From an uncultured Collinsella sp. (lineage in GTDB: Bacteria; Actinomycetota; Coriobacteriia; Coriobacteriales; Coriobacteriaceae), in assembly GCA_900548365.1 (NCBI GenBank), contig URKM01000026.1:1-22233 (forward strand): 22,233 nucleotides of DNA, in the 5' to 3' direction. The first letter of the stretch is position 1, and each line of letters starts with the position of its first letter. A program made the position numbers and the translations under genes. Below, piece by piece: positions 14,960 through 22,156 of the stretch. The notes beneath the pieces were generated by a model. The model saw only the letters and a list, made by a program, of their open reading frames with translations. It searched no databases and was not told the origin of the DNA.

Positions 14960-16384
14960 GTGCAACAGGACTTGAGTTCAGCGCAGCTTAACGGTGCTTG
15001 TCCGAGCGCCTCGTCTCTTCGGGTGCTCGGCGCGCTCGAGCGCGCCGGCTTCGAGGCGTGGTATGTCGGCGGCTGGGTTCGCGACGCCCTCATGGGTTCC
15101 CAGAGCCATGATGTCGATATGTGCTGTTCCGGTACCTGGGAGGAATCCGAGCGCGCTTTGGTTTCCTCCGGCATCGATGTCGTGCGAAGCGGCATCAAGT
15201 TCGGCGGGATCACGGCGATCGCGGATGGCGAGCGCATCGAGGTGACGACCTACCGGCTCGACGGCTTCTATACCGACGGCCGCCATCCCGACGAGGTGGT
15301 CCAGGCGGGTACGATCAAGGAGGATCTTGCTCGGCGCGACTTCACCGTCAACGCTATGGCATGGCATCCCGCCCGAGGCCTGCTCGACCTGTTTGGCGGA
15401 CGCGAGGATATCGAGAGCGGCGTGGTGCGCGCCGTGGGGGAGCCGTCCGTTCGTTTCCGCGAGGATGCGCTGCGCATGCTGCGTGCCGTGAGGTTCGCCT
15501 GCCGTCTCGATTTCGTTATCGAGCCGCGCACCGCCGAGGCCCTCGCCGCCTGCGCACCGTTGCTCGATGCGGTGGCGCGCGAGCGCGTCGGTATCGAGAT
15601 GAACGGCATACTCGCCACGCGTCGTGGCGGCGACGCGATGCTCCGCTATCCCGAGTTGATATGCGCGGCCATTCCCGAGCTTGCCGAGAGCAGGGGGTTC
15701 GACCAGCTCAGCCCCTATCATGCGTTCAATGTCTACGATCATATAGCCCGCGTGCTCACGGTGGCTGGCGAGCTCTCGCGTTTCCGTATCGACGGCGGCG
15801 ACCCGGACAGCGAGGCCTCTCTCTCGCTTATGTGGGCGGCGCTGCTCCACGACGTCGCGAAACCTGCGTGCTTTACCCAAGACGAGTCGGGACGCGGGCA
15901 TTTCTACGGCCATCCCGAGGCGGGCGCCCGTCGCGCGCGGGCGATCATGCGTCGACTCGGTCTGAACGATTCCCTGGTATCCGACGCCTGCGCGCTCATC
16001 CGCTACCACGACATGCCGCTGGAGGCGGAGCGGACGAGCCTTCTGAATGCGATGAACCTGTTTGACCAGGCCGGTTGCGACGTCCCGCGCCTGATGGGCG
16101 AGCTGTTCGACCTCAAGCGTGCAGACACCCTCGGTAAGGCGCCATCGTGCTTCTATTACGTCGAGGAGATCGAGCGCATGAGGGAGATGGTCCGGGAGCT
16201 GCTCGCCAACGGGGAGGCGTACAGCCTGAAAACGCTAGCGTTGACGGGTGGCGACCTCATCGCGGCGGGCGTTCGTCCCGGTCCTCGAATCGGGGAGCTG
16301 CTGCGTCGAGCCCTTCAGGCGGTGATGGACGGCCGCGTGCCAAACGATGCGCCTCGTCTCCTCGCGTTTCTCGGCCTGCTATAG
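14960..16384 (+). CDS. cca: CCA-adding tRNA nucleotidyltransferase with HD domain
   Basis: 474 residues from GTG 14960, with GGAG ending 5 bases before it; an in-frame GTG at 14954 is an equally possible start. Class II nucleotidyltransferase features: VGGWVRDALMG (36-46), the metal-binding DVD (51-53), RRDFTVNAMAW and the FREDALRMLRAVRFACRL region. A C-terminal HD phosphohydrolase-type domain shows LLHDVAKPACF, FYGHPEAGARRA and IRYHDMP. The enzyme adds or repairs the 3' CCA of tRNAs without a nucleic-acid template; HD domains in bacterial homologues can hydrolyse phosphoesters. All three tRNA genes in this window already encode CCA, so repair may be its main job here. It appears monocistronic. 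Confidence 0.93.
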   Translation: MQQDLSSAQLNGACPSASSLRVLGALERAGFEAWYVGGWVRDALMGSQSHDVDMCCSGTWEESERALVSSGIDVVRSGIKFGGITAIADGERIEVTTYRLDGFYTDGRHPDEVVQAGTIKEDLARRDFTVNAMAWHPARGLLDLFGGREDIESGVVRAVGEPSVRFREDALRMLRAVRFACRLDFVIEPRTAEALAACAPLLDAVARERVGIEMNGILATRRGGDAMLRYPELICAAIPELAESRGFDQLSPYHAFNVYDHIARVLTVAGELSRFRIDGGDPDSEASLSLMWAALLHDVAKPACFTQDESGRGHFYGHPEAGARRARAIMRRLGLNDSLVSDACALIRYHDMPLEAERTSLLNAMNLFDQAGCDVPRLMGELFDLKRADTLGKAPSCFYYVEEIERMREMVRELLANGEAYSLKTLALTGGDLIAAGVRPGPRIGELLRRALQAVMDGRVPNDAPRLLAFLGLL

Positions 16385-16440
16385 GTTCAAGCCGCCTTGC
16401 TGTGCGGGTTCGCGTTTACAGATAGCGCCACCATGTGTTA

Positions 16441-16469
16441 TTGCCTGCTCGTGTGAAGAAGGGTAGGAT
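16441..16469 (+). promoter_or_regulatory. Candidate promoter of the ABC importer operon
   Basis: TTGCCT (16441-16446) and TAGGAT (16464-16469) with a 17-bp spacer; an alternative -10, GATAAT, overlaps at 16467-16472. The -10 lies between the two arms of the inverted repeat at 16451-16478, as expected for a repressible promoter. Confidence 0.5.
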
Positions 16470-16478
16470 AATTCACAC
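16451..16478 (+). promoter_or_regulatory. NikR-like operator, GTGTGA-N16-TCACAC
   Basis: GTGTGAA (16451-16457) and TTCACAC (16472-16478) are perfect inverted repeats. Counted as six-base half-sites, the gap is exactly 16, the geometry of the E. coli NikR operator GTATGA-N16-TCATAC, with one base changed per half-site. It straddles the -10 of the ABC operon. The regulator is not encoded in the window. Confidence 0.5.
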
Positions 16479-16480
16479 TG

Positions 16481-16513
16481 TTCGTAACACGAAACGAGCA
16501 TCACGTAACACGA
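16481..16513 (+). promoter_or_regulatory. Two GTAACAC elements 21 bp apart
   Basis: CGTAACACGA occurs at 16483-16492 and 16504-16513. The first sits in the 13-bp dyad TTCGT-AAC-ACGAA (16481-16493). The 21-bp phasing is two helical turns and places both on the same DNA face, just upstream of the ribosome site. They may be further repressor sites. Confidence 0.4.
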
Positions 16514-16524
16514 TTGGAGTGTCC

Positions 16525-18180
16525 ATGGCAGATATCATGCAAACGTCGGTAACCCGCCGCTCGGTTTTGTCGCTCGTCGCCGCGGCATGCGGTGCCGGCG
16601 CGGCCGGGTCCCTCGTCGGCTGCGGTCGCACGTCGGAGCACGATGATTCACGTGGTTCGGGGAAGATCGATTCCAAAAAAACCGTGACCATCGCCATGAA
16701 TACGAGCAGCGAACCCGCTGCGGGCTTCGACCCCCTCGTTGCCTGGGGCTGCGGCGAGCACGTCCACGAGCCCTTGATCCAGTCGACGCTCGTCACGACC
16801 GATGAGGAGATGCGCGTCACGGGCGATCTGGCCACAGCGTTCACCTGCTCTTCCGACGGCCTCGTTTGGGCGTTCGACTTGCGTGACGACGTCGTGTTCT
16901 CCGACGGGGAGCCTCTCACGGCCCGGGACGCCGTGTTCACCATCAACGCGGTTGCGAAGGGAGCTACATCCGAAGCCGATCTCTCCATGGTCGAGGAGGC
17001 GGTGGCGACCGGCGAGCATTCATTCGAGATTCACCTTACCAAGCCGTATAACGCGCTGCTCTACACGCTCGCGGTCCTCGGCATCGTTCCCGAGAAAGGC
17101 TACGGCGAGGACTACGGCGCCCATCCCATCGGCTCCGGCCGCTATCTGCTCGAGCAGTGGGACAAGGGCCAGCAGGTGATCTTCGCCGCCAATCCCCGCT
17201 ACTATGGCGACGCCCCCTCGATGGAACGCGTCGTCGTCGTGTTCATGGAGGAGGACGCTGCGCTTGCCGCCGTCCGCTCCGGCAACGTCGATATCGCCTT
17301 TACCTATCCGACCCATTCCGACCAGTCCGTAGATGGCTATGAACTCGTGAGCTATCGCACCGTCGATTCGCGCGGCATCTCTCTGCCCGCGGTTCCCGCG
17401 GGCGGAACGAAGGTCGTCGACGGCGATATGGCGTATGCCATGGGTAACGATGTGACCTGCGATGTCGTCATGCGCCGTGCCATCAACATGGGCATCGACC
17501 GCGAGGCCATCATCGAGCACGTGCTCAACGGCTATGGCCGTGTCGCGTACAGCGTGGGAGACGGCATGCCGTGGTCGAGCGAGGATATGGCCGTGGAATT
17601 CGATCGCGCCGGAGCGCTCGCCCTGCTCGAAGAGGGCGGATGGGCTGCGGGAGCCGAAGGCATCCGTGTGAAGGACGGCGTTCGCGCGGCCTTCGACGTC
17701 TGGTATTCCTCTGATGATTCCTCTCGACAGGCTATGGCCAACGAGTTCTGCAACCAGCTTCGCGATCTGGGTCTCGACGCAACGCCTCGCGGAGGCAGCT
17801 GGGATGAGATCTACCTCCATCAATTCGAGAGCCCCGTGCTCTGGGGCTGGGGGTCGAACGCGCCCGTCGAGGTGTACGAGCTGTACTACTCCTCTGGTTG
17901 GGGGAACTATCCTTGCTACGAGAGCGCCATGGTGGATGCCTATCTCGACCAGGCGCTCGCCCAGACCGACCTGGAGGCCTCATATCCGTACTGGAAGAAG
18001 GCCATGTGGGATGGCGAGGAGGGCGTCGCCCCGCAGGGCGCCTCGACTTGGTGCTGGATGGCCAACGTCGACCATCTCTACTGGAAGCGCGACGGCCTCG
18101 ATGTCGCCGAGCAGAAGCCGCATCCCCATGGGCACGGCTGGTCGCTGGTGAACAACGTCGATGCATGGTCGTGGAAGTAA
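16525..18180 (+). CDS. ABC importer substrate-binding lipoprotein, family 5 (peptide/nickel class)
   Basis: 551 residues. The ATG at 16525 follows GGAG with 6-base spacing; upstream frame extensions run through the operator and are rejected. The signal sequence contains TRRSVLSL and a lipobox LVGC (30-33), so Cys33 should be lipidated and the protein anchored outside the membrane. The body is a family-5 solute-binding protein: GDLATAFTCSSDGLVWAF, LRDDVVFSDGEPLTARDAVF, HPIGSGRYLLEQWDKGQQV and ANPRYYGD are characteristic. The C-terminus has HPHGHGW (533-539). Family members bind peptides, nickel chelates or other small ligands. With the His-rich ATPase and the NikR-like operator, a nickel or related metal ligand is my best inference. 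It is first in a five-gene operon; the next gene starts 67 bases later. Confidence 0.9.
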   Translation: MADIMQTSVTRRSVLSLVAAACGAGAAGSLVGCGRTSEHDDSRGSGKIDSKKTVTIAMNTSSEPAAGFDPLVAWGCGEHVHEPLIQSTLVTTDEEMRVTGDLATAFTCSSDGLVWAFDLRDDVVFSDGEPLTARDAVFTINAVAKGATSEADLSMVEEAVATGEHSFEIHLTKPYNALLYTLAVLGIVPEKGYGEDYGAHPIGSGRYLLEQWDKGQQVIFAANPRYYGDAPSMERVVVVFMEEDAALAAVRSGNVDIAFTYPTHSDQSVDGYELVSYRTVDSRGISLPAVPAGGTKVVDGDMAYAMGNDVTCDVVMRRAINMGIDREAIIEHVLNGYGRVAYSVGDGMPWSSEDMAVEFDRAGALALLEEGGWAAGAEGIRVKDGVRAAFDVWYSSDDSSRQAMANEFCNQLRDLGLDATPRGGSWDEIYLHQFESPVLWGWGSNAPVEVYELYYSSGWGNYPCYESAMVDAYLDQALAQTDLEASYPYWKKAMWDGEEGVAPQGASTWCWMANVDHLYWKRDGLDVAEQKPHPHGHGWSLVNNVDAWSWK

Positions 18181-18247
18181 CCGGAGCGTGTCGCATGTCC
18201 CTTCGAGCCGGGCGGGCGGCGCCTTCGCCCGCGGAAAGGCGGTAGCT

Positions 18248-19312
18248 ATGGGATTCGGGCCGGGTCGTCCCTCTCGGTCGAACGGGGTTCTCGCGCGGAC
18301 CGCTCGCCGCGCGCGCGAGGTTGCACGCGGCGTTCCCTGGTGGCTTTGGATTCCGCTGCGCTGCGCGGCGCTGCTGCTCGCGGTGAGCGCGGTGACCTTC
18401 TTCCTCGTGGGGGTGTCCCCCATCGATCCGGTTCAGGCAAATGTGGGGCAATCGGCCCTGCTTGCCATGAGCGCCGAGAAGCGCGCCGCCCTCGCGGAAT
18501 ACTGGGGCGTCGGGGAGCCGATCGCCGAGCGCTTCGCGCGGTGGCTTTCGGCAGCGCTTCACGGGGATTTGGGATACAGCCTTCGGTTCAACGCTCCCGT
18601 TGTCGAGGTGGTGGGGGAGCGCTTCGCGGCTTCCTCGCTGTTGCTGATCACGGCATGGTTGCTCTCGGGGGCGCTCGGATTCCTCCTAGGGCTGCTGGCG
18701 GGTTCCCGTCGCGGGTCCTGGGTCGACCGGCTCATAAAATCATGCTGCTACCTGCTGTGTGCTACCCCTGCGTTCTGGATCGCGTTGCTCGCGCTCATGG
18801 TGTTCGCCGTCTATCTGGGATGGTTTCCCATCGGCTTCTCCGCTCCGATCGGAGTCGCCGCGCATGATGTCGGGATCGCGGACAAGCTGCACCATATCGT
18901 GCTGCCGGCTCTGACCCTTGCCTTGACGGGCGTGGCGCCCATCGCGCTGCATACGCGTGAGAAATGCATCGATGTCATGCAAGGCGATTACATGCGATTC
19001 GCGGAAAGCAGGGGCGAGTCGCGCCGGCAGGTGCTGTGCCGTCACGGATTGCGCAACATCGCGCTCCCGGCCGTCATGCTGCATCTGGCCTCGCTCAGCG
19101 AGATCTTCGGAGGTTCCATATTGATCGAACAGGTATTCTCCTATCCCGGTCTTGGCCAGGCGGCGGTGACCGCCGGCTTGGGTGGTGACGCGCCGCTGCT
19201 GGTGGGTATCGCGCTCGCATCCGCCTTGCTGGTGTTTTCAGGAAACGTGCTCGCCGATGCGCTGGCGATGCTGATGGACCCCCGCATGCGGAAGGGGGCG
19301 CGCCGTGGTTAG
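18248..19312 (+). CDS. ABC importer permease, NikB/DppB type
   Basis: 354 residues from ATG 18248, preceded by AAAGGCGG. An upstream in-frame ATG at 18161 would overlap the binding-protein gene and has no ribosome site. There are about six membrane segments: one at about 38-56 after a basic N-terminus, then an external loop, then a cluster in the second half. The permease EAA-type motif is seen in HGLRNIALPAVMLHLASLSE followed by FGGSILIEQVFSYPGLGQ, the hallmark of DppB/NikB subunits that contact the ATPase and pair with a DppC/NikC partner. The N-terminal cytoplasmic tail of about 30 residues is Arg-rich. It overlaps the next gene by 8 bases, implying translational coupling. Confidence 0.92.
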   Translation: MGFGPGRPSRSNGVLARTARRAREVARGVPWWLWIPLRCAALLLAVSAVTFFLVGVSPIDPVQANVGQSALLAMSAEKRAALAEYWGVGEPIAERFARWLSAALHGDLGYSLRFNAPVVEVVGERFAASSLLLITAWLLSGALGFLLGLLAGSRRGSWVDRLIKSCCYLLCATPAFWIALLALMVFAVYLGWFPIGFSAPIGVAAHDVGIADKLHHIVLPALTLALTGVAPIALHTREKCIDVMQGDYMRFAESRGESRRQVLCRHGLRNIALPAVMLHLASLSEIFGGSILIEQVFSYPGLGQAAVTAGLGGDAPLLVGIALASALLVFSGNVLADALAMLMDPRMRKGARRG

Positions 19313-20291
19313 GCTCCGCGCCGCGCTGTCGGGGATGATGCCCGCAGACGGGGGAGCTGGCGAGGACCGCGGCCGTTGTGGCCGCCACCGCAACCGTGCG
19401 ACGGGCGGTCGGCGCGACGGCGTGGAGATCGCGAGCGAGGCCGTCGTCTACCATGCGCCGCGCCGGCTCTTCGCGGGCTCGCGGCGGCGCTTGCTGCTTC
19501 TTGCCCTGTGCGCCTCCGTCCTCGTGTTGGTCGCCGTCGGCATCGCGGGGGCTCTCGTGATCGATAAGGCGTCAGCCGTCGATTTCACGCGGAAGAACCT
19601 CGCGCCCTCTCTTGCGCATGTCTTCGGGACCGATTGGATGGGAAGGGACATGCTGGCCCGAACGCTCGCCGGCTTATCGACTTCCCTCGGCGTCGGCCTG
19701 ATCGCGGCGTTCGTCTCCTCGCTCATCGCGTTCCTGCTCGCCGCGGTCGCCGTGGTAGGCGGTCCGGTGCTCGACGGCTTCGTTGACTGGCTCATCGATA
19801 TCGTGATGGGCGTGCCGCACATCGTGCTGCTCATTCTCATATCCTATGCCCTGGGCCGCGGAGCCGTGGGCGTTTTGGCGGGCATCGCCCTGACCCATTG
19901 GCCGAGCCTCGCACGCGTGCTGCGGGCTGAGATGATGCAGCTGCGCCAGGAGCCCTTCATGGCGTGCTCGCGCGCCCTCGGCGTCGGCCGCATGCACATG
20001 GTGCTCAACCATGTGCTGCCCGCCTTGCTCCCACAATATCTCGTGGGCCTCACGCTCATGTTTCCTCATGCCATCCTCCATGAGGCTTCGATCACGTTCC
20101 TGGGGTTCGGCCTTTCTCCCGAGCAGCCCGCTGTGGGCGTCATCCTCTCCGAGGCCATGGGGTATCTATCGAGCGGTTCGTGGTGGCTGGCGGTCTTCCC
20201 CGGCCTCGCCCTGCTGCTCGTCGTGCTGCTCTTCGATGCGGTGGCGTCCTCGCTGCGCAGCCTCGTCGCCGGAGCGGAGGTGCAGCGATGA
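19305..20291 (+). CDS. ABC importer permease, NikC/DppC type
   Basis: 328 residues from GTG 19305, overlapping the previous stop by 8 bases, with AAGGGGGC upstream. It has a long charged N-terminal cytoplasmic tail (about 1-60, Arg/Gly-rich), then six predicted membrane segments. The NikC/DppC signature HVFGTDWMGRDMLARTLAG precedes the permease core. The EAA loop is around ACSRALGVGRMHMVLNHVLP, and FPHAILHEASITFLGFGLSP is the conserved C-terminal motif. It forms the inner-membrane channel with the preceding subunit. Its stop overlaps the ATPase start (ATGA). The tail is longer than usual, so translation could start later, but I see no better ribosome site. Confidence 0.92.
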   Translation: MVRLRAALSGMMPADGGAGEDRGRCGRHRNRATGGRRDGVEIASEAVVYHAPRRLFAGSRRRLLLLALCASVLVLVAVGIAGALVIDKASAVDFTRKNLAPSLAHVFGTDWMGRDMLARTLAGLSTSLGVGLIAAFVSSLIAFLLAAVAVVGGPVLDGFVDWLIDIVMGVPHIVLLILISYALGRGAVGVLAGIALTHWPSLARVLRAEMMQLRQEPFMACSRALGVGRMHMVLNHVLPALLPQYLVGLTLMFPHAILHEASITFLGFGLSPEQPAVGVILSEAMGYLSSGSWWLAVFPGLALLLVVLLFDAVASSLRSLVAGAEVQR

Positions 20292-21259
20292 CATGCGTTC
20301 GCGAGCATCTGGTATCGCATGGGGCGCATGGAGCGGACGAGTTCCACCATCATCACAGCCATGCTGCTGCGTCCCGTCATACGGGCAGCCATCATCTGCT
20401 GACGGTCGAGGACCTTGCCGTCTCCTTCGAGATGTACGATCCGTCGGCATCCTTCTTCTCCGCCGAGCTTGTGGAATCCAAGGTCGTCCATGACGTATCG
20501 CTTTCGGTTCATCAGGGCGAGATCTGCGCGTTGGTGGGTGCGAGCGGCTCGGGCAAGTCGGTCGTGGCCGATGCCCTCATGGGAAGATTCGAGCCGAACG
20601 CCTCCGTCACGGGCCGCATCTGGTTCGATGGCGCCCTGGTCGACGCCTCTTCGCTGCTCTCGCTGCGCGGCCGCGGGATCTCCCACGTGCCGCAAGGCGT
20701 TACGAACCTCGATCCGCTGATGCGGGTCGGTCGTCAGGTTCGCGGCGTCCCTTCGGGCGCGACGAGGAGGGAGCGCGCTGCCGATGCCCGGCGTCGGGAG
20801 CAACGTCAGCGAGAGCTGTTTGAACGCTACGGGTTCGACGAGACGACCGCGCGCCTCTATCCGCATCAGCTTTCCGGCGGCATGGCGCGGCGTATTCTGC
20901 TGATGTGCGCCCTCATGGAGCAGCCCAAGCTCATCATCGCCGACGAGCCCACTCCCGGCCTCGACGTCGACCTCGCCCTGCAGGCGCTGGGCGATCTGCG
21001 TGCCTTCGCCGATGCGGGCGGCGGCGTCCTGCTCATCACGCATGATATCGAGCTCGCCTTGGGGGTGTGCGACCGCGTGGCGATCTTCAACGGGGGCACG
21101 GTCGTGGAGGAGACTTCCGTCGAAAGCTTCTCGGATCCGTCCTTGCTGCGCGATCCGTTCAGTCGCGCTTTGTGGCACGCGCTTCCGGAGCATGGATTTC
21201 AGGTGGCGAGCGAAGCGGTCGTCGATTGCGCCGCCGCGCGAAGGGGGAGATGGGCATGA
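20288..21259 (+). CDS. ABC importer ATPase, NikD/DppD type, with His-rich N-terminus
   Basis: 323 residues. The ATG at 20288 overlaps the previous stop (ATGA) and follows GGAGG. Residues 7-36 contain 11 histidines, including HHHHSH (20-25), before the nucleotide-binding domain begins at about residue 37. Walker A is GASGSGKS (84-91), the signature LSGGMARR, Walker B LIIADEPTPGLD and the H-loop LLITHD, so catalysis should be intact. It powers import together with the next gene's ATPase. The His-rich extension is not part of the usual NikD/DppD fold. Such stretches typically bind Ni, Co, Zn or Cu, so a storage or sensing role for the transported metal is a reasonable inference. The next gene also starts within an ATGA overlap. 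Confidence 0.92.
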   Translation: MTCVREHLVSHGAHGADEFHHHHSHAAASRHTGSHHLLTVEDLAVSFEMYDPSASFFSAELVESKVVHDVSLSVHQGEICALVGASGSGKSVVADALMGRFEPNASVTGRIWFDGALVDASSLLSLRGRGISHVPQGVTNLDPLMRVGRQVRGVPSGATRRERAADARRREQRQRELFERYGFDETTARLYPHQLSGGMARRILLMCALMEQPKLIIADEPTPGLDVDLALQALGDLRAFADAGGGVLLITHDIELALGVCDRVAIFNGGTVVEETSVESFSDPSLLRDPFSRALWHALPEHGFQVASEAVVDCAAARRGRWA

Positions 21260-21864
21260 GTCTCGATGCACGGGGGGTCGCCTTCGCGTACCCGGGCTGC
21301 CGGCCGCTTTTCGAGGATGTCGCGCTTTCCCTATCGCCGGGGGAGCGCGTCGCGTTGTGCGCTCCATCCGGCAGGGGCAAAAGCACCCTCTGCCGCATCC
21401 TAAGCGGATTTGAGACCCCATCTTCTGGTGACATCACCCTCGATGGCGATCCGGTTCGTATCGGCGGGTCCCAAGCCGTTCAGCTGCTCTGGCAGCATCC
21501 CGAGCAGGCTGTCGATCCACGGGTGCGCATGGCGCGCTCCCTGGGCGAGGCGGGGGATGTGAGGGGCGAGCGCGCCTGCGAGCTGCTCGACCGGTTCTCG
21601 GTGAATCCTGCATGGCTCTCCCGTTTCCCCGGGGAGCTCTCCGGGGGCGAGCTGATGCGCTGCTGCGTGGTGCGCGCCCTGATGGTTCGACCGCGATACC
21701 TCATCGCCGATGAGGTGACCGCCATGCTCGACGCCGTCACCCAGGCCTCGCTGATGCGCGCTCTGATGGATACAATCCAGCTGGAGCACATGGGGCTCTT
21801 GTTCGTTTCGCATTCGCCCGCGCTGGTTGATCGCGTTGCAACCGACGTGCTGACATTGGTGTAG
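21256..21864 (+). CDS. ABC importer ATPase, NikE/DppF type, short form
   Basis: 202 residues from ATG 21256 (ATGA overlap with the previous stop; GGGGGAG ends 6 bases before). In-frame upstream starts would overlap the previous gene deeply and are rejected. Walker A is APSGRGKS (36-43; first Gly is Ala), the Q-loop WQHPEQAVDP, the signature LSGGELMR, Walker B YLIADEVTAMLD (Pro of the common DEPT replaced by Val) and the H-loop FVSHS. It is shorter than typical NikE/DppF (about 260-330) because it stops soon after the H-loop and lacks the C-terminal peptide-transporter extension. All catalytic motifs remain, so it is likely functional. It is last in the operon; no clear terminator follows. Confidence 0.9.
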   Translation: MSLDARGVAFAYPGCRPLFEDVALSLSPGERVALCAPSGRGKSTLCRILSGFETPSSGDITLDGDPVRIGGSQAVQLLWQHPEQAVDPRVRMARSLGEAGDVRGERACELLDRFSVNPAWLSRFPGELSGGELMRCCVVRALMVRPRYLIADEVTAMLDAVTQASLMRALMDTIQLEHMGLLFVSHSPALVDRVATDVLTLV

Positions 21865-22002
21865 CGCTCGCGCGCCGTTCGGGCGCCCCGCCGCACCAAT
21901 GTCGGGGCTGTGATCGGGCGGCGCGATACCCAATCGGATGCGCCGCGACCTCGCGTGCTCGGCAGGATGGGGGGTGCAGCGTATCCGGAAGCAAGGTATC
22001 GG

Positions 22003-22035
22003 TAAAGAAAAATCCCAGGAGTGAAACCTGGGATT
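22003..22035 (-). terminator. Rho-independent terminator of the tRNA-Glu pair
   Basis: AATCCCAGG (22011-22019) pairs perfectly with CCTGGGATT (22027-22035), 7-nt loop. On the minus strand it is followed by TTTTTCTTTA, and it starts 7 bases after the tRNA CCA end. Confidence 0.9.
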
Positions 22036-22042
22036 GAACAGT

Positions 22043-22119
22043 TGGTAGCCCGTACCGGATTCGAACCGGTGATCTCCGCCTTGAGAGGGCGGCGTCCTGA
22101 ACCGCTAGACGAACGGGCC
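22043..22119 (-). tRNA. tRNA-Glu (anticodon CUC), copy nearer the terminator
   Basis: A complete 77-nt cloverleaf on the minus strand. Acceptor GGCCCGT pairs with ACGGGCT (first pair G-T), then A and encoded CCA. The anticodon stem CCGCC/GGCGG encloses CTCTCAA, giving CUC, which reads GAG. T-arm ACCGG-TTCGAAT-CCGGT. It is identical to the upstream copy. Confidence 0.97.
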
Positions 22120-22156
22120 ATATATGTAAGGGACGTTCGAGTGTCCCGAGAACTCA

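Noticed and set aside
14978..16009. Minus-strand open frame of 343 codons opposite cca
   Set aside because: It lies antisense to a clearly conserved enzyme and has no recognisable domain.
16435..16524. N-terminal extension of the binding lipoprotein through the promoter region
   Set aside because: It would place the promoter and operator-like repeats inside coding sequence and displace the lipoprotein signal; ATG 16525 has a good ribosome site.
20066..21421. Minus-strand open frame of 451 codons opposite the ABC permease and ATPase genes
   Set aside because: It spans three well-supported genes on the other strand; composition is that of a GC-rich antisense frame.
21865..22000. Terminator for the ABC operon
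   Set aside because: Short GC-rich complementary stretches are present (for example GCGCC-GTTCG-GGCGC and GCCCCG/CGGGGC), but none is followed by a T-tract on the plus strand.
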